Shown here in pieces: positions 1-7,209 of a stretch of 9,449 bases of DNA. This DNA comes from Alphaproteobacteria bacterium (GTDB lineage Bacteria; Pseudomonadota; Alphaproteobacteria; ATCC43930; CGMCC-115725). The stretch spans positions 1-9,449 of the forward strand of contig JAFMSA010000115.1 of assembly GCA_017353855.1 (NCBI GenBank), read 5' to 3'. Every line of letters begins with the position of its first letter. The stretch's first letter is position 1. Made by a program: the position numbers and the translations under genes. The notes under the pieces were generated by a model. That model saw nothing but the letters and a program-made list of their open reading frames with translations. It made no database searches and was not told the DNA's origin.

Positions 1-2433
1 GCGCCGCGGCTCGGTATCAGCATCCTCCTCGCCGTCGTGGCGGTTGCCGTCGGCCCGGCCGTTGGCGGCGGCGCGTTCGGCTCCCTCGTCTTCTTGCTCG
101 AGGTCGACCGCGCTTGCAACGCTCGGCCGGCTCTCCTCGTCGTGACGACGGCGGCGGCGCCGGCGGCGGCGGCTGCGCACCCGCTCCTCCTCACCATCGG
201 GCGCGGCATCGGCAGCCTCCAACACCTCCTCGATGTCCTCGTCATCGTCTTCGGTTGCCGGCGTCTGACTGAGCGGCTCCGATGGCAGACCCGCCGCTTC
301 GAGCGAGGTTAAAGCGCGCAGCCGCTCCAACCGGAAGGCCGGCGGAACCAGCGCGTCGTCCCGTGCCACCAGAACGCGAACTCCGTAGCGCGCCTCGAGA
401 TGAACCAGCGAGTCGCGCTTTTGGTTGAGGATATAGAGCGCCACAGCCGTCGGAACATAGACGCAGATCTCGGCCGACCGCCGCCGCATTCCTTCTTCCT
501 CAATGCAGCGCAGGACATAGAGTGCCGTCGATTCGGTCGAACGGATCGAACCGGTGCCGCCGCAATGGGGACACGGCTGGGTCGAGGTCTCCACCAACGA
601 AGGGCGAAGCCGCTGGCGCGACATCTCGAGCAGGCCGAAGGCGCTGATGCGGCCGACCTGAATCCGCGCGCGGTCGCTTTTCAGGGCCTCTTTGACCCGC
701 CGTTCCACGGCTACCTGATTGCGACGCTCCTCCATGTCGATGAAATCGATGACGATGAGCCCCGCCAGATCGCGCAAACGCAGCTGGCGCGCGATCTCCT
801 CGGCGGCTTCGAGATTGGTGCGAACCGCCGTCTCCTCGATATTGCGCTCGCGTGTTGAGCGCCCCGAATTCACATCTATCGCGACCAACGCCTCGGTCTG
901 GTTGATGACCACGTAACCGCCTGAGCGAAGCTGCACGACCGGCGAATGGATCGCGTCGATCTGGCTTTCGACCTGGAAGCGGTGGAAAAGGGCGATGTGA
1001 TTGTCGCGGTAGGGCTGAACCCGCTTGGCGTGGCTCGGCATCAGCATCTTCATGAATGCCTTTGCCGTGCGATAGCCTTCTTCACCTTCGACGAGCACCT
1101 CGTCGATATCGCGCATGTAAAGGTCGCGGATGGACCGTTTGATGAGGTTGGCTTCCTCGTAGATCAATGCGGGCGCCGTCGAACGCAGCGTCAGGTCACG
1201 GACCTCGTTCCACAAGCGAAGCAGATACTCGTAGTCCCGCTTGATCTCGGCCTTCGAGCGCTCGGCCCCGGCGGTGCGTACGATCACCCCCATGCCCTCC
1301 GGGATGTCGAGCTCCTCGAGGAAGTCCTTAAGCCGGCGACGGTCTGGGAGGTTCGTGATCTTGCGCGATACGCCGCCGCCGCGCGCCGTGTTCGGCATCA
1401 GCACACAGTAGCGCCCGGCGAGCGACAGGTACGTCGTGAGCGCCGCCCCCTTGTTGCCGCGCTCCTCCTTGGTGACCTGGACGAGCATGATTTGCCGCCG
1501 CTTGATCACTTCCTGGATTTTGTAATGCCTTATCGTGGGGGACCGTAGGCGCTCGGCGTCTTCCAGTTCGTCGCCGCCGAGCGTCTCTACCGCTTCGACT
1601 TCCCCGGCCTCCTCATCGGGCTCGGCATTCCCGTCGGGGGCGGTTTTGTCCGCTTCGCGAACAATCGGAGCGTCAGGCGACAGCGCCGCAGCCTCGGTCG
1701 AGGCAATTGTCTCGTCCCAGTCCGACGACGCTGCGGCCGCGCCGGTCGAGGCCTTCGTCTCGTCCTCATCCCCCAGCGCCGGCGACCCGGGCGCAGCCGC
1801 TGCGGCAATGTCGAGCCCCGGTTCGGCATGTTCTGCGGCGGTCTGGGCTTCGCTCCCGAATTGCGGCCAGCCTTGCGCGGGCGGCATCTCCGGGCGGCGG
1901 CTTTCCTCGGAGTCCGGCGCCGAACCAGTATTTTCGGCAGGCCCCGCCTCTTCCTCCAGGCGCGCAGCCGGCGGCGCCGGCTCGGACGCCTCGAATCCGG
2001 AGGGCTCGCTCAATGCCGATTCGCCTGCGTCATTGTCGCCGATCTCAGGCGGCGCCGGGACCGGGACCGGTTCGGGCAGCGCCGCGGCCAAGGAAACCCC
2101 GGCACCCTCCCCATTCTCAGGAGGGGCCTGCGGCGTGTCGGCTTCCTCGTGGGCCGCTTCGGGATCGATAGGCTCGCGGTCGCCGACGGGGATTTTATAA
2201 TAGTCGGGATGGATCTCGCTGAAGGCCAGGAAGCCGTGACGGTTGCCGCCGTAATCTACAAAGGCCGCCTGCAACGAGGGCTCGACGCGGGTAACTTTTG
2301 CGAGATAGATGTTCCCCTTTACGTGTCTTTTGGTGGACGATTCGAAATCGAATTCTTCGAGGCGGTTGCCGCTGAGCACGACCACCCGGGTCTCCTCGGG
2401 GTGGGTGGCGTCGATAAGCATACGTTTTGCCAT
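1..2433 (-). CDS. rne: Ribonuclease E, partial (C-terminal end beyond the left edge)
   Basis: Endoribonuclease that starts mRNA decay and processes rRNA and tRNA, and usually scaffolds the degradosome. Starting from the ATG at 2433 (MAKRMLIDATHPEE), the frame stays open for 811 codons to the window edge. The catalytic core matches E. coli RNase E, as I recall that sequence, with a constant offset of 217 residues: 5'-sensor Arg386 in GMGVIVRTAG (E. coli R169), metal-binding Asp520 in AIDVNSG (D303), Asp563 in IVIDFIDM (D346), and the Zn-link C621-P-H-C624 (C404/C407). The offset comes from an acidic Ala/Pro/Glu-rich insertion at about residues 85-295 that splits the S1 domain, a known alphaproteobacterial trait. 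After the core come an acidic stretch and a nine-arginine tract (755-763), a likely RNA-binding region. The C-terminal scaffold continues outside the window. A GGAG lies 10 nt before the start. The gene is divergent from mrcA. Identity is certain; only the tail is unseen. Confidence 0.98.
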   Translation of the reverse strand, partial: MAKRMLIDATHPEETRVVVLSGNRLEEFDFESSTKRHVKGNIYLAKVTRVEPSLQAAFVDYGGNRHGFLAFSEIHPDYYKIPVGDREPIDPEAAHEEADTPQAPPENGEGAGVSLAAALPEPVPVPAPPEIGDNDAGESALSEPSGFEASEPAPPAARLEEEAGPAENTGSAPDSEESRRPEMPPAQGWPQFGSEAQTAAEHAEPGLDIAAAAAPGSPALGDEDETKASTGAAAASSDWDETIASTEAAALSPDAPIVREADKTAPDGNAEPDEEAGEVEAVETLGGDELEDAERLRSPTIRHYKIQEVIKRRQIMLVQVTKEERGNKGAALTTYLSLAGRYCVLMPNTARGGGVSRKITNLPDRRRLKDFLEELDIPEGMGVIVRTAGAERSKAEIKRDYEYLLRLWNEVRDLTLRSTAPALIYEEANLIKRSIRDLYMRDIDEVLVEGEEGYRTAKAFMKMLMPSHAKRVQPYRDNHIALFHRFQVESQIDAIHSPVVQLRSGGYVVINQTEALVAIDVNSGRSTRERNIEETAVRTNLEAAEEIARQLRLRDLAGLIVIDFIDMEERRNQVAVERRVKEALKSDRARIQVGRISAFGLLEMSRQRLRPSLVETSTQPCPHCGGTGSIRSTESTALYVLRCIEEEGMRRRSAEICVYVPTAVALYILNQKRDSLVHLEARYGVRVLVARDDALVPPAFRLERLRALTSLEAAGLPSEPLSQTPATEDDDEDIEEVLEAADAAPDGEEERVRSRRRRRRRRRHDEESRPSVASAVDLEQEDEGAERAAANGRADGNRHDGEEDADTEPRR
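1675..1770 (-). repeat. 48-bp tandem duplication inside rne (16-residue protein repeat)
   Basis: Two adjacent 48-bp units encode residues 222-237 (DEDETKASTGAAAASS) and 238-253 (DWDETIASTEAAALSP) of RNase E. The DNA shares GGTCGAGGC followed by a near-identical GTCTCGTCC at an exact 48-bp offset. The duplication is in frame, within the acidic insertion of the S1 domain, so it lengthens a probably disordered loop without disturbing the catalytic core. Confidence 0.7.
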
Positions 2434-2478
2434 TCGGGCATGACTCCGAGGCGCGCTGCCGCGGCCGCGCGAGAATCG

Positions 2479-2516
2479 GCCGGCGGCGCGCTCCTGTGTG
2501 CAAGGAAGCCGCCGGC
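2479..2516 (-). other. Stem-loop in rne leader
   Basis: GCCGGCGGC (2479-2487) is perfectly complementary to GCCGCCGGC (2508-2516). This gives a 9-bp, all-GC stem with a 20-nt loop, ending about 45 nt upstream of the rne start codon. No T-run follows, so it does not look like a terminator. A leader structure is more likely. Confidence 0.5.
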
Positions 2517-2680
2517 GCCTGAAGCAATTCCATCGAGAAACGAGTGGACATCGACCATAGGGGTCTCGTCAGGGGAGCCTTGATCCGGCTTCGGGTTCCT
2601 AAGATCCGTACGCCAAGCGCTGCGACCCCGCGCCGCGGCAGCTGGACTGCCGATCTTGCGCGTTGCGTCGCATTGCCCTC

Positions 2681-2697
2681 CCGGGCGCGGCGCCCGG
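2681..2697 (-). other. Short perfect stem-loop near the 5' end of the rne leader
   Basis: CCGGGCG-CGG-CGCCCGG is a perfect 7-bp inverted repeat with a 3-nt loop, about 25-40 nt downstream of the inferred rne transcription start. It could form a 5'-proximal hairpin in the leader RNA. Its function is unknown. Confidence 0.4.
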
Positions 2698-2728
2698 TCG
2701 GCGAACGGCGGTTGTTCACGACCCTCAA

Positions 2729-2756
2729 TGTATAGACGAAGCTGGCCCGCCACAAG
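2729..2756 (-). promoter_or_regulatory. Candidate sigma-70 promoter for rne
   Basis: Reading leftwards, CTTGTG (complement of 2751-2756) is followed 16 nt later by TATACA (complement of 2729-2734). This resembles the alphaproteobacterial CTTGAC / CTATAT-type housekeeping promoter. The start would fall near 2722. It is the best match I found by eye in the region, with no experimental support. Confidence 0.4.
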
Positions 2757-2817
2757 TTTTCGTCCCGTTTGGGCGGCCCTCACGCGCCCGAGACGAACCT
2801 CGGGACGGGAAAACGAC

Positions 2818-2846
2818 TTGGCAAGATCGCGCCGATGGCGCATATG
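2818..2846 (+). promoter_or_regulatory. Candidate promoter for mrcA-prfB-ydcF
   Basis: TTGGCA (2818-2823), a 17-nt spacer, then CATATG (2841-2846). The -35 element is good and the -10 is weak. Transcription would start near 2853, leaving a leader of about 58 nt before the mrcA ATG. A dyad, CGTCCCG (2761-2767) with CGGGACG (2801-2807), lies just upstream and could be an operator or a chance repeat. Confidence 0.4.
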
Positions 2847-2898
2847 AGGGGCCTGCCCCAGGGGTCCGGACCGGAGGTCGCTGGCGATCGTTTCCCGC

Positions 2899-2902
2899 AG
2901 GA
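2899..2902 (+). promoter_or_regulatory. Ribosome binding site deciding the mrcA start
   Basis: AGGA lies 8 nt before the ATG at 2911. The alternative ATG at 2923 has no purine-rich match in front of it, so 2911 is preferred. Confidence 0.6.
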
Positions 2903-2910
2903 CGATCGCA

Positions 2911-5460
2911 ATGCGCATAACGATGACTAAGCTTTTACGGTTTCTTTTTGTCTGCGCCGTGACTGTGGTGATTGCGGGCTGCGGATTCGTCGGCATCACG
3001 CTGTGGTATTTCGCTCGTGACCTGCCGGATTACCAGCAGCTTGCGCATTATGAGCCGCCGATCATGACGCGGGTTCATGCAGGCGATGGTCGGCTTCTTG
3101 CCGAATACGCGACCGAGCGGCGGCTCTTCGTGCCGATCCAGTCGATTCCAAAGCCCGTCATCAACGCGTTTCTGTCCGCCGAAGACAAAAATTTTTATAC
3201 CCACCGCGGTGTCGATCCGATCTCGATTCTGCGCGCGGCGCTCATGGATGTGGGCAGGTGGCGGGCCAACCGCCGCCCTGTCGGCGCCTCGACGATCACG
3301 CAGCAGGTGGCCAAGAACATGCTGCTGTCGAACGAGATCTCGGTCGCACGCAAGATCAAGGAGATCCTGCTCGCGACGCGCATCGAGGCAGCGTTGCCGA
3401 AGGACCGGATTCTCGAGCTCTACCTCAATGAAATCTACCTCGGTGCCCACGCCTATGGTGTGGCCGCCGCGGCGCTCACCTACTTCGACAGGTCGCTCGA
3501 CGAGCTGTCGCTCGGCGAAGCTGCGTTTCTTGCCGGATTGCCGAAGGCGCCCAACCGCTACAATCCGGTGCGGGACCCCGAAGCGGCAAAGGCGCGCCGC
3601 AACTGGGTGCTGGAGCGCATGCTCGACGACGGCCTGGCCAGCCCGCGGCAGGTGGCCGAAGCCGAAGCGCAGCCGCTCGAACCGCAGCATCGGCAGCACG
3701 AGGACCAGGTCAAGGCGCCCTACTTCGCCGAGGAGGTCAGGCGCGAGCTGGTCACGCGGTATGGCGATAAGGAGCTGTATGGGGCGGGATTGTCGGTACG
3801 GACGAGCCTCGACGAGCGGCTGCAGGCGGATGCGGATAAGGCCCTGCGCGCCGGGCTGATCGCGTACGACCACAGTCATGGCGGCTGGCGGGGGGCGGTT
3901 GCCCGCATTGACCCGAAAGGAGATTGGGCCGCCCGCCTCGCCGCGGTCCCGGTGCCCGCGGTGGCTAGCGACGTCGGGTGGCAGCTCGCCATAGTGATAC
4001 GCAGCGAGCCGGACGGCGCTGCGATCGGTTTTGCCAACGGCGCGACCGCCCGGATTCCGTTCTCTGAAATGCGGTGGGCGAGACCGCGCTATGCGAACGG
4101 CACATTGGGCTCCGCTCCTCGCGGCGCTGGCGACGTCGTCAAGGCGGGCGACGTCGTGATGGTCAAGCCGCTCAATGCGTCATCCGCAAAGCCCGACCCG
4201 GGCAACGGCAAGCCCGCGGGACTCTATACGCTCTGCCAAGTACCGGAAGTCTCGGGCGGTTTGGTCGCGATGGATCCGCATACCGGTCGCGTGCTCGCGG
4301 TCAGCGGTGGGTTCAGCTTTGCGACGAGCCAGTTCGACCGCGCCACTCAGGCGAAACGGCAACCGGGCTCCTCGATCAAACCATTTGTCTACTTAACCGC
4401 GCTCGATCACGGCTTCACGCCGTCGACATTGGTCGTCGACGGGCCGATCTCGCTCCCTCAGGGTCCCGGGATGCCGATGTGGTCGCCGACAAATTACACG
4501 AAGCGAGGCCAGGAGGTGAGGTACCGGGGCCCGACACCTTTGCGGGTTGCGCTCGAACAGTCGCTCAATACGGTGACCGCGCGGGTCGCCTCCGTCGTCG
4601 GCATGGACGCGATCGCCCGGACCGTCGAGCGGTTCGGCATCATGGATCACATGCCGCGCGAGTATTCGATGGCGCTCGGCGCCGGCGAGACGACGCTGCT
4701 TCGACACACCGCTGCCTATGCGATGCTCGTCAATGGCGGCAAGAAGATCACTCCGAGCTTTATCGACCGGATCCAAGACCGTAACGGTGCGACGATTTTC
4801 CGCGCCGACCAGCGGCCGTGCGAGGAGTGCAACAATGTCCTGTGGCAGCATCAACCGGTGCCGGTGGTGCCCGACACGCGCGAGCAGGTGGCCGATCCCG
4901 GCTCGGCGTTTCAGATCGTGACGATGCTGCAGGGTGTCGTTGAACGCGGTACCGGCAAGGTCGTCGCTGCCGTCGGAAAACCGATCGCCGGTAAGACGGG
5001 GACCACGAACGATTGGCGCGATGCGTGGTTTGTCGGTTTCTCACCCGACCTTGCCGCCGGTGTTTATATCGGCTTTGATGATCCCGACAGCCTGGGCGAC
5101 GACGAGACGGGCGGCCACCTCGCGGCCCCGGTGTTCCGCGACTTTATGATAGCGGCGCTGAAGGACGCGCCGGCGACGGCATTCCGCACGCCGCCCGGCA
5201 TGCGCCTTTACCGGGTCAGTGCCGTGACCGGTTTGCCGGTTGGCGCGAACCAGCCCGCGATTTATGAGGCGTATAAGCCCGGCACCGAGCCTGGCCAGAA
5301 CCGCAATTCGGGCTCGCAGCGGGCAGCTGGTGAGGGACCGGACGCTGAGGACGAAGACGCGATGCCGCTCGCTTCGACCGTCGGCGGAGGAAACGACCTC
5401 ACCGGGCAGCCCCCGCCGCCACGGGGGGCTCCGGCGAGCGGCACCGGCGGCCTATATTAG
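2911..5460 (+). CDS. mrcA: Penicillin-binding protein 1A (bifunctional class A PBP)
   Basis: An 849-residue inner-membrane enzyme that polymerises lipid II into glycan strands (transglycosylase) and cross-links the stem peptides (transpeptidase) in the periplasm. Residues 8-34 form a membrane anchor after a basic start. The GT51 transglycosylase follows: catalytic Glu91 in EDKNFYTHRG, GASTITQQVAKN, RKIKE with Glu151, and RILELYLNEIYLG. A middle segment (roughly 320-430) fits the OB-like domain of this family. The transpeptidase carries S487-S-I-K490, S551-L-N553 and K695-T-G697, so all three penicillin-binding motifs are intact. A CxxC pair (C637, C640) lies between SxN and KTG. The last 50 or so residues are Gly/Pro-rich, acidic and probably disordered. 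Length is normal for alphaproteobacterial PBP1A. It is first in the rightward cluster, with prfB 29 nt downstream. Odd: the anchor contains a lipobox-like I-A-G-C24. Confidence 0.97.
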   Translation: MRITMTKLLRFLFVCAVTVVIAGCGFVGITLWYFARDLPDYQQLAHYEPPIMTRVHAGDGRLLAEYATERRLFVPIQSIPKPVINAFLSAEDKNFYTHRGVDPISILRAALMDVGRWRANRRPVGASTITQQVAKNMLLSNEISVARKIKEILLATRIEAALPKDRILELYLNEIYLGAHAYGVAAAALTYFDRSLDELSLGEAAFLAGLPKAPNRYNPVRDPEAAKARRNWVLERMLDDGLASPRQVAEAEAQPLEPQHRQHEDQVKAPYFAEEVRRELVTRYGDKELYGAGLSVRTSLDERLQADADKALRAGLIAYDHSHGGWRGAVARIDPKGDWAARLAAVPVPAVASDVGWQLAIVIRSEPDGAAIGFANGATARIPFSEMRWARPRYANGTLGSAPRGAGDVVKAGDVVMVKPLNASSAKPDPGNGKPAGLYTLCQVPEVSGGLVAMDPHTGRVLAVSGGFSFATSQFDRATQAKRQPGSSIKPFVYLTALDHGFTPSTLVVDGPISLPQGPGMPMWSPTNYTKRGQEVRYRGPTPLRVALEQSLNTVTARVASVVGMDAIARTVERFGIMDHMPREYSMALGAGETTLLRHTAAYAMLVNGGKKITPSFIDRIQDRNGATIFRADQRPCEECNNVLWQHQPVPVVPDTREQVADPGSAFQIVTMLQGVVERGTGKVVAAVGKPIAGKTGTTNDWRDAWFVGFSPDLAAGVYIGFDDPDSLGDDETGGHLAAPVFRDFMIAALKDAPATAFRTPPGMRLYRVSAVTGLPVGANQPAIYEAYKPGTEPGQNRNSGSQRAAGEGPDAEDEDAMPLASTVGGGNDLTGQPPPPRGAPASGTGGLY

Positions 5461-5489
5461 GGGGCACGACAAGAGGACGGAGCCCGACC

Positions 5490-6615
5490 ATGCGCGCCGA
5501 AATTCAGGCGGCCGCCGACGATATAAACAAATCGTTGGCGCTGCTGAGGAGGCATCTTTGACTGGGAACGCGCTACCCGCCGGCTTGCAGAGCTGAACGC
5601 TCACGCCGAGAACCCTCGCCTGTGGGACGATCCGGCGGCGGCTCAGAAGCTTCTTCGCGAACGCACCAAGCTCGACCAGGCGATCGGCAGCTATCGGCGG
5701 ATCGAGCGCGAGGTCCGTGAAACGCTTGAACTGATCGAACTCGGCGAGGCGGAAGGCGAAGCACCGGTCGTGGCCGACGGCGAGGCGGCACTCGAAAGGC
5801 TGCGCGCGGAAGCCGCCCGGCGCGAGCTCGAAAGCCTTCTGTCCGGCGAAGCCGACGCAAACGACTGCTATCTCGAGGTGCATGCGGGGGCCGGCGGCAC
5901 CGAGGCGCAGGACTGGGCCGAAATGCTGCTGCGGATGTATATCCGCTGGGCGGAGGCGCACGGCTACAAGGTCGAATGGCTCGAAGAGAGCGGCGGCGAG
6001 GAAGCCGGGCTAAAATCCGCGACCATCCGGGTGAACGGCCCCGACGCCTACGGCTGGCTGAAGACGGAAAGCGGCGTGCACCGCCTGGTGCGCATCTCGC
6101 CCTTCGATTCGAATGCGCGCCGGCATACGAGTTTCGCCTCGGTCTGGGTCTATCCGGTCGTCGATGAGAGGATCGAGATCGACATCAACGACAAGGATTT
6201 GCGCGTCGACACCTACCGGTCGTCCGGTGCGGGCGGGCAGCACGTCAACAAGACGGACAGCGCCGTTCGCATCACGCATATGCCGAGCGGCATCGTCGTG
6301 CAGTGTCAGAGCGAGCGCTCACAACATCAGAACCGCGCGCACGCGTTTGCGATGCTGCGCGCCCGGCTCTACGAAGCCGAACTGCAGCGCCGTGAGGCGG
6401 CGACCGACGCGATGAACGCGACGAAAACCGACATTGGGTGGGGACACCAGATTCGCTCTTATGTCCTGCAGCCGTACCAGATGGTCAAGGACCTGCGCAC
6501 CGGTGTGGAGACCTCGAACACGGGTGCGGTCCTCGATGGCGACATCGATCGCTTTCTCGCCGCCGCACTGGCCGCGCGCATCGAGGGTGCGGATGCCGCC
6601 ACGACGGGCGCTTAG
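5490..6615 (+). CDS. prfB: Peptide chain release factor 2, made by +1 programmed frameshift
   Basis: Class I release factor that reads UGA and UAA and triggers peptidyl-tRNA hydrolysis on the ribosome. Translation starts at ATG 5490 (GGAG at 5479-5482), reads 23 codons (MRAEIQAAADDINKSL...RRHL) and meets TGA at 5559. A +1 shift at CTT-TGA-C continues as DWERATRRLAELN to the TAG at 6613-6615. The product is 374 residues, close to E. coli RF2 (365). The codon-reading tripeptide S203-P-F205 identifies RF2, and the catalytic G248-G-Q250 in SGAGGQHVNKTDSAVRITH is intact. The CDS as annotated must be joined: 5490-5558 plus 5560-6615. The internal ATG at 5770 is not the start, since it would remove the N-terminal helical domain. 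It follows mrcA closely and is probably co-transcribed. Regulation is autogenous: low RF2 favours the frameshift. Confidence 0.96.
5547..5562 (+). promoter_or_regulatory. RF2 programmed +1 frameshift signal
   Basis: AGGAGG (5547-5552), CAT, CTT (5556-5558), TGA (5559-5561), C. This is the textbook RF2 arrangement: an internal Shine-Dalgarno three nt before the slippery CTT, then a poor-context UGA followed by C. The SD-like element here is a perfect AGGAGG that also encodes Arg-Arg. Slow termination when RF2 is scarce lets peptidyl-tRNA-Leu slip from CUU to UUU. Confidence 0.95.
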
Positions 6616-6618
6616 GAC

Positions 6619-7209
6619 TTGGCGCCCGCCGCCGATGCGATCGTCGTCCTCGGTTGCCCCGCTCACCGGGGCGCCTCGGGCCCGGCCGCCCTCATCCGCC
6701 GGATCGATTGCGGCATCCGGCTCTTCGACGCTGGTGCGGCTCCGCTTTTGGTGTTTTCGGGTGGTGGCGAGGGGCCCGAACCGGAGGCCGAATTCATGCA
6801 CCGGGTGGCGCTTGCTCACGGGGTGCCGGGAGGAGCCCTAGTGTGCGACACCACATCGCGGAACACCTTCGAAAATGCGCGAGAAACCGCTCGCCTGCTG
6901 CACGCGCGAGGTTTGCGATCGGTGCTGCTGGTCAGCGACGGGACGCATTTGCCGCGCGCCGGGCTACTGTTCCGCTGCGCCGGATTGCGGGTTGTCGGCC
7001 GGGCTGCGGCGCCACCACCCTCGGTAAGTTGGGAAATTCGCGCGCTGATCCGGGAATTCGCGGCGCTGCCGGCGAGCCTGTTGCGCATGGCTGAAGCCCG
7101 CTGTTCCGTCCGGCGGCGAGCCGTTTTCAGGACGGCGCGGTGGGGAGCGCAAGCAGAGGGATCAGGCGCCAAAAGGACGCCGCGACGAGGAGCGTCGCAC
7201 AGCCGGTAA
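6619..7209 (+). CDS. YdcF/DUF218 (ElyC/SanA/YdcF) family protein
   Basis: A 196-residue protein with a single DUF218 domain at about residues 5-145. Family hallmarks are visible: the first strand ADAIVVLGCP (5-14), the strand and turn LLVFSGGG (43-50), the acidic EPEAEFM (54-60), SRNTFENARETARLL (80-94), and the VSDGTHLPRAGLLFRCAGL block (105-123) with His110, Pro112 and Arg113. Family members such as SanA and ElyC are linked to envelope integrity and peptidoglycan; the biochemical reaction is unsettled. It has no signal peptide or membrane segment and is probably cytoplasmic. The only start that keeps the domain is TTG at 6619, 3 nt after the prfB TAG, in the same reading frame and without a properly spaced SD; translational coupling is likely. 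Residues 170-196 (Arg/Ser-rich) are read antisense to the lplT-like gene and are unlikely to be conserved. Family assignment is firm, exact function unknown. Confidence 0.85.
   Translation: MAPAADAIVVLGCPAHRGASGPAALIRRIDCGIRLFDAGAAPLLVFSGGGEGPEPEAEFMHRVALAHGVPGGALVCDTTSRNTFENARETARLLHARGLRSVLLVSDGTHLPRAGLLFRCAGLRVVGRAAAPPPSVSWEIRALIREFAALPASLLRMAEARCSVRRRAVFRTARWGAQAEGSGAKRTPRRGASHSR

Larger units (their letters stand above)
2434..2722 (-). promoter_or_regulatory. Candidate long 5' leader of rne with GC-rich stem-loops
   Basis: If the promoter candidate at 2729-2756 is right, rne carries an untranslated leader of about 290 nt. I see no convincing gene here on either strand. The leader contains two good inverted repeats (2479-2516 and 2681-2697). 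A GGAG at 2444-2447 sits 10 nt before the rne ATG. An out-of-frame ATG at 2441 lies only 2 nt from that GGAG and opens a 40-codon frame ending at 2319 inside rne. In E. coli the long rne leader mediates autoregulation by RNase E itself; a similar role here is inference. Confidence 0.45.

Noticed and set aside
1535..2583. Plus-strand frames of 200-250 codons across the RNase E insertion
   Set aside because: They are antisense to the open rne frame. Their Ser/Ala or Arg-rich translations are what the acidic Ala/Pro/Glu-rich insertion produces on the other strand.
2195..2999. Two long minus-strand frames (2195-2755 and 2319-2999) covering the rne/mrcA spacer
   Set aside because: They overlap the 5' ends of rne or mrcA out of frame, have Arg/Pro/Ala-rich translations with no recognisable domain, and contain no supported start signal.
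2935..3879. A 314-codon minus-strand frame antisense to mrcA
   Set aside because: It mirrors a fully supported PBP1A gene in GC-rich DNA and its translation has no family features.
5770..6615. RF2 starting at the internal ATG 5770
   Set aside because: The same frame is continuous back to the frameshift site at 5560 with conserved RF2 N-terminal sequence, so 5770 is only an internal methionine.
7106..7135. Hairpin CCGTCC...GGACGG with inner CGGC/GCCG and TTTT as a terminator between the convergent genes
   Set aside because: The T-run lies inside the outer stem and the inner stem is only 4 bp, so it does not make a credible terminator in either direction.
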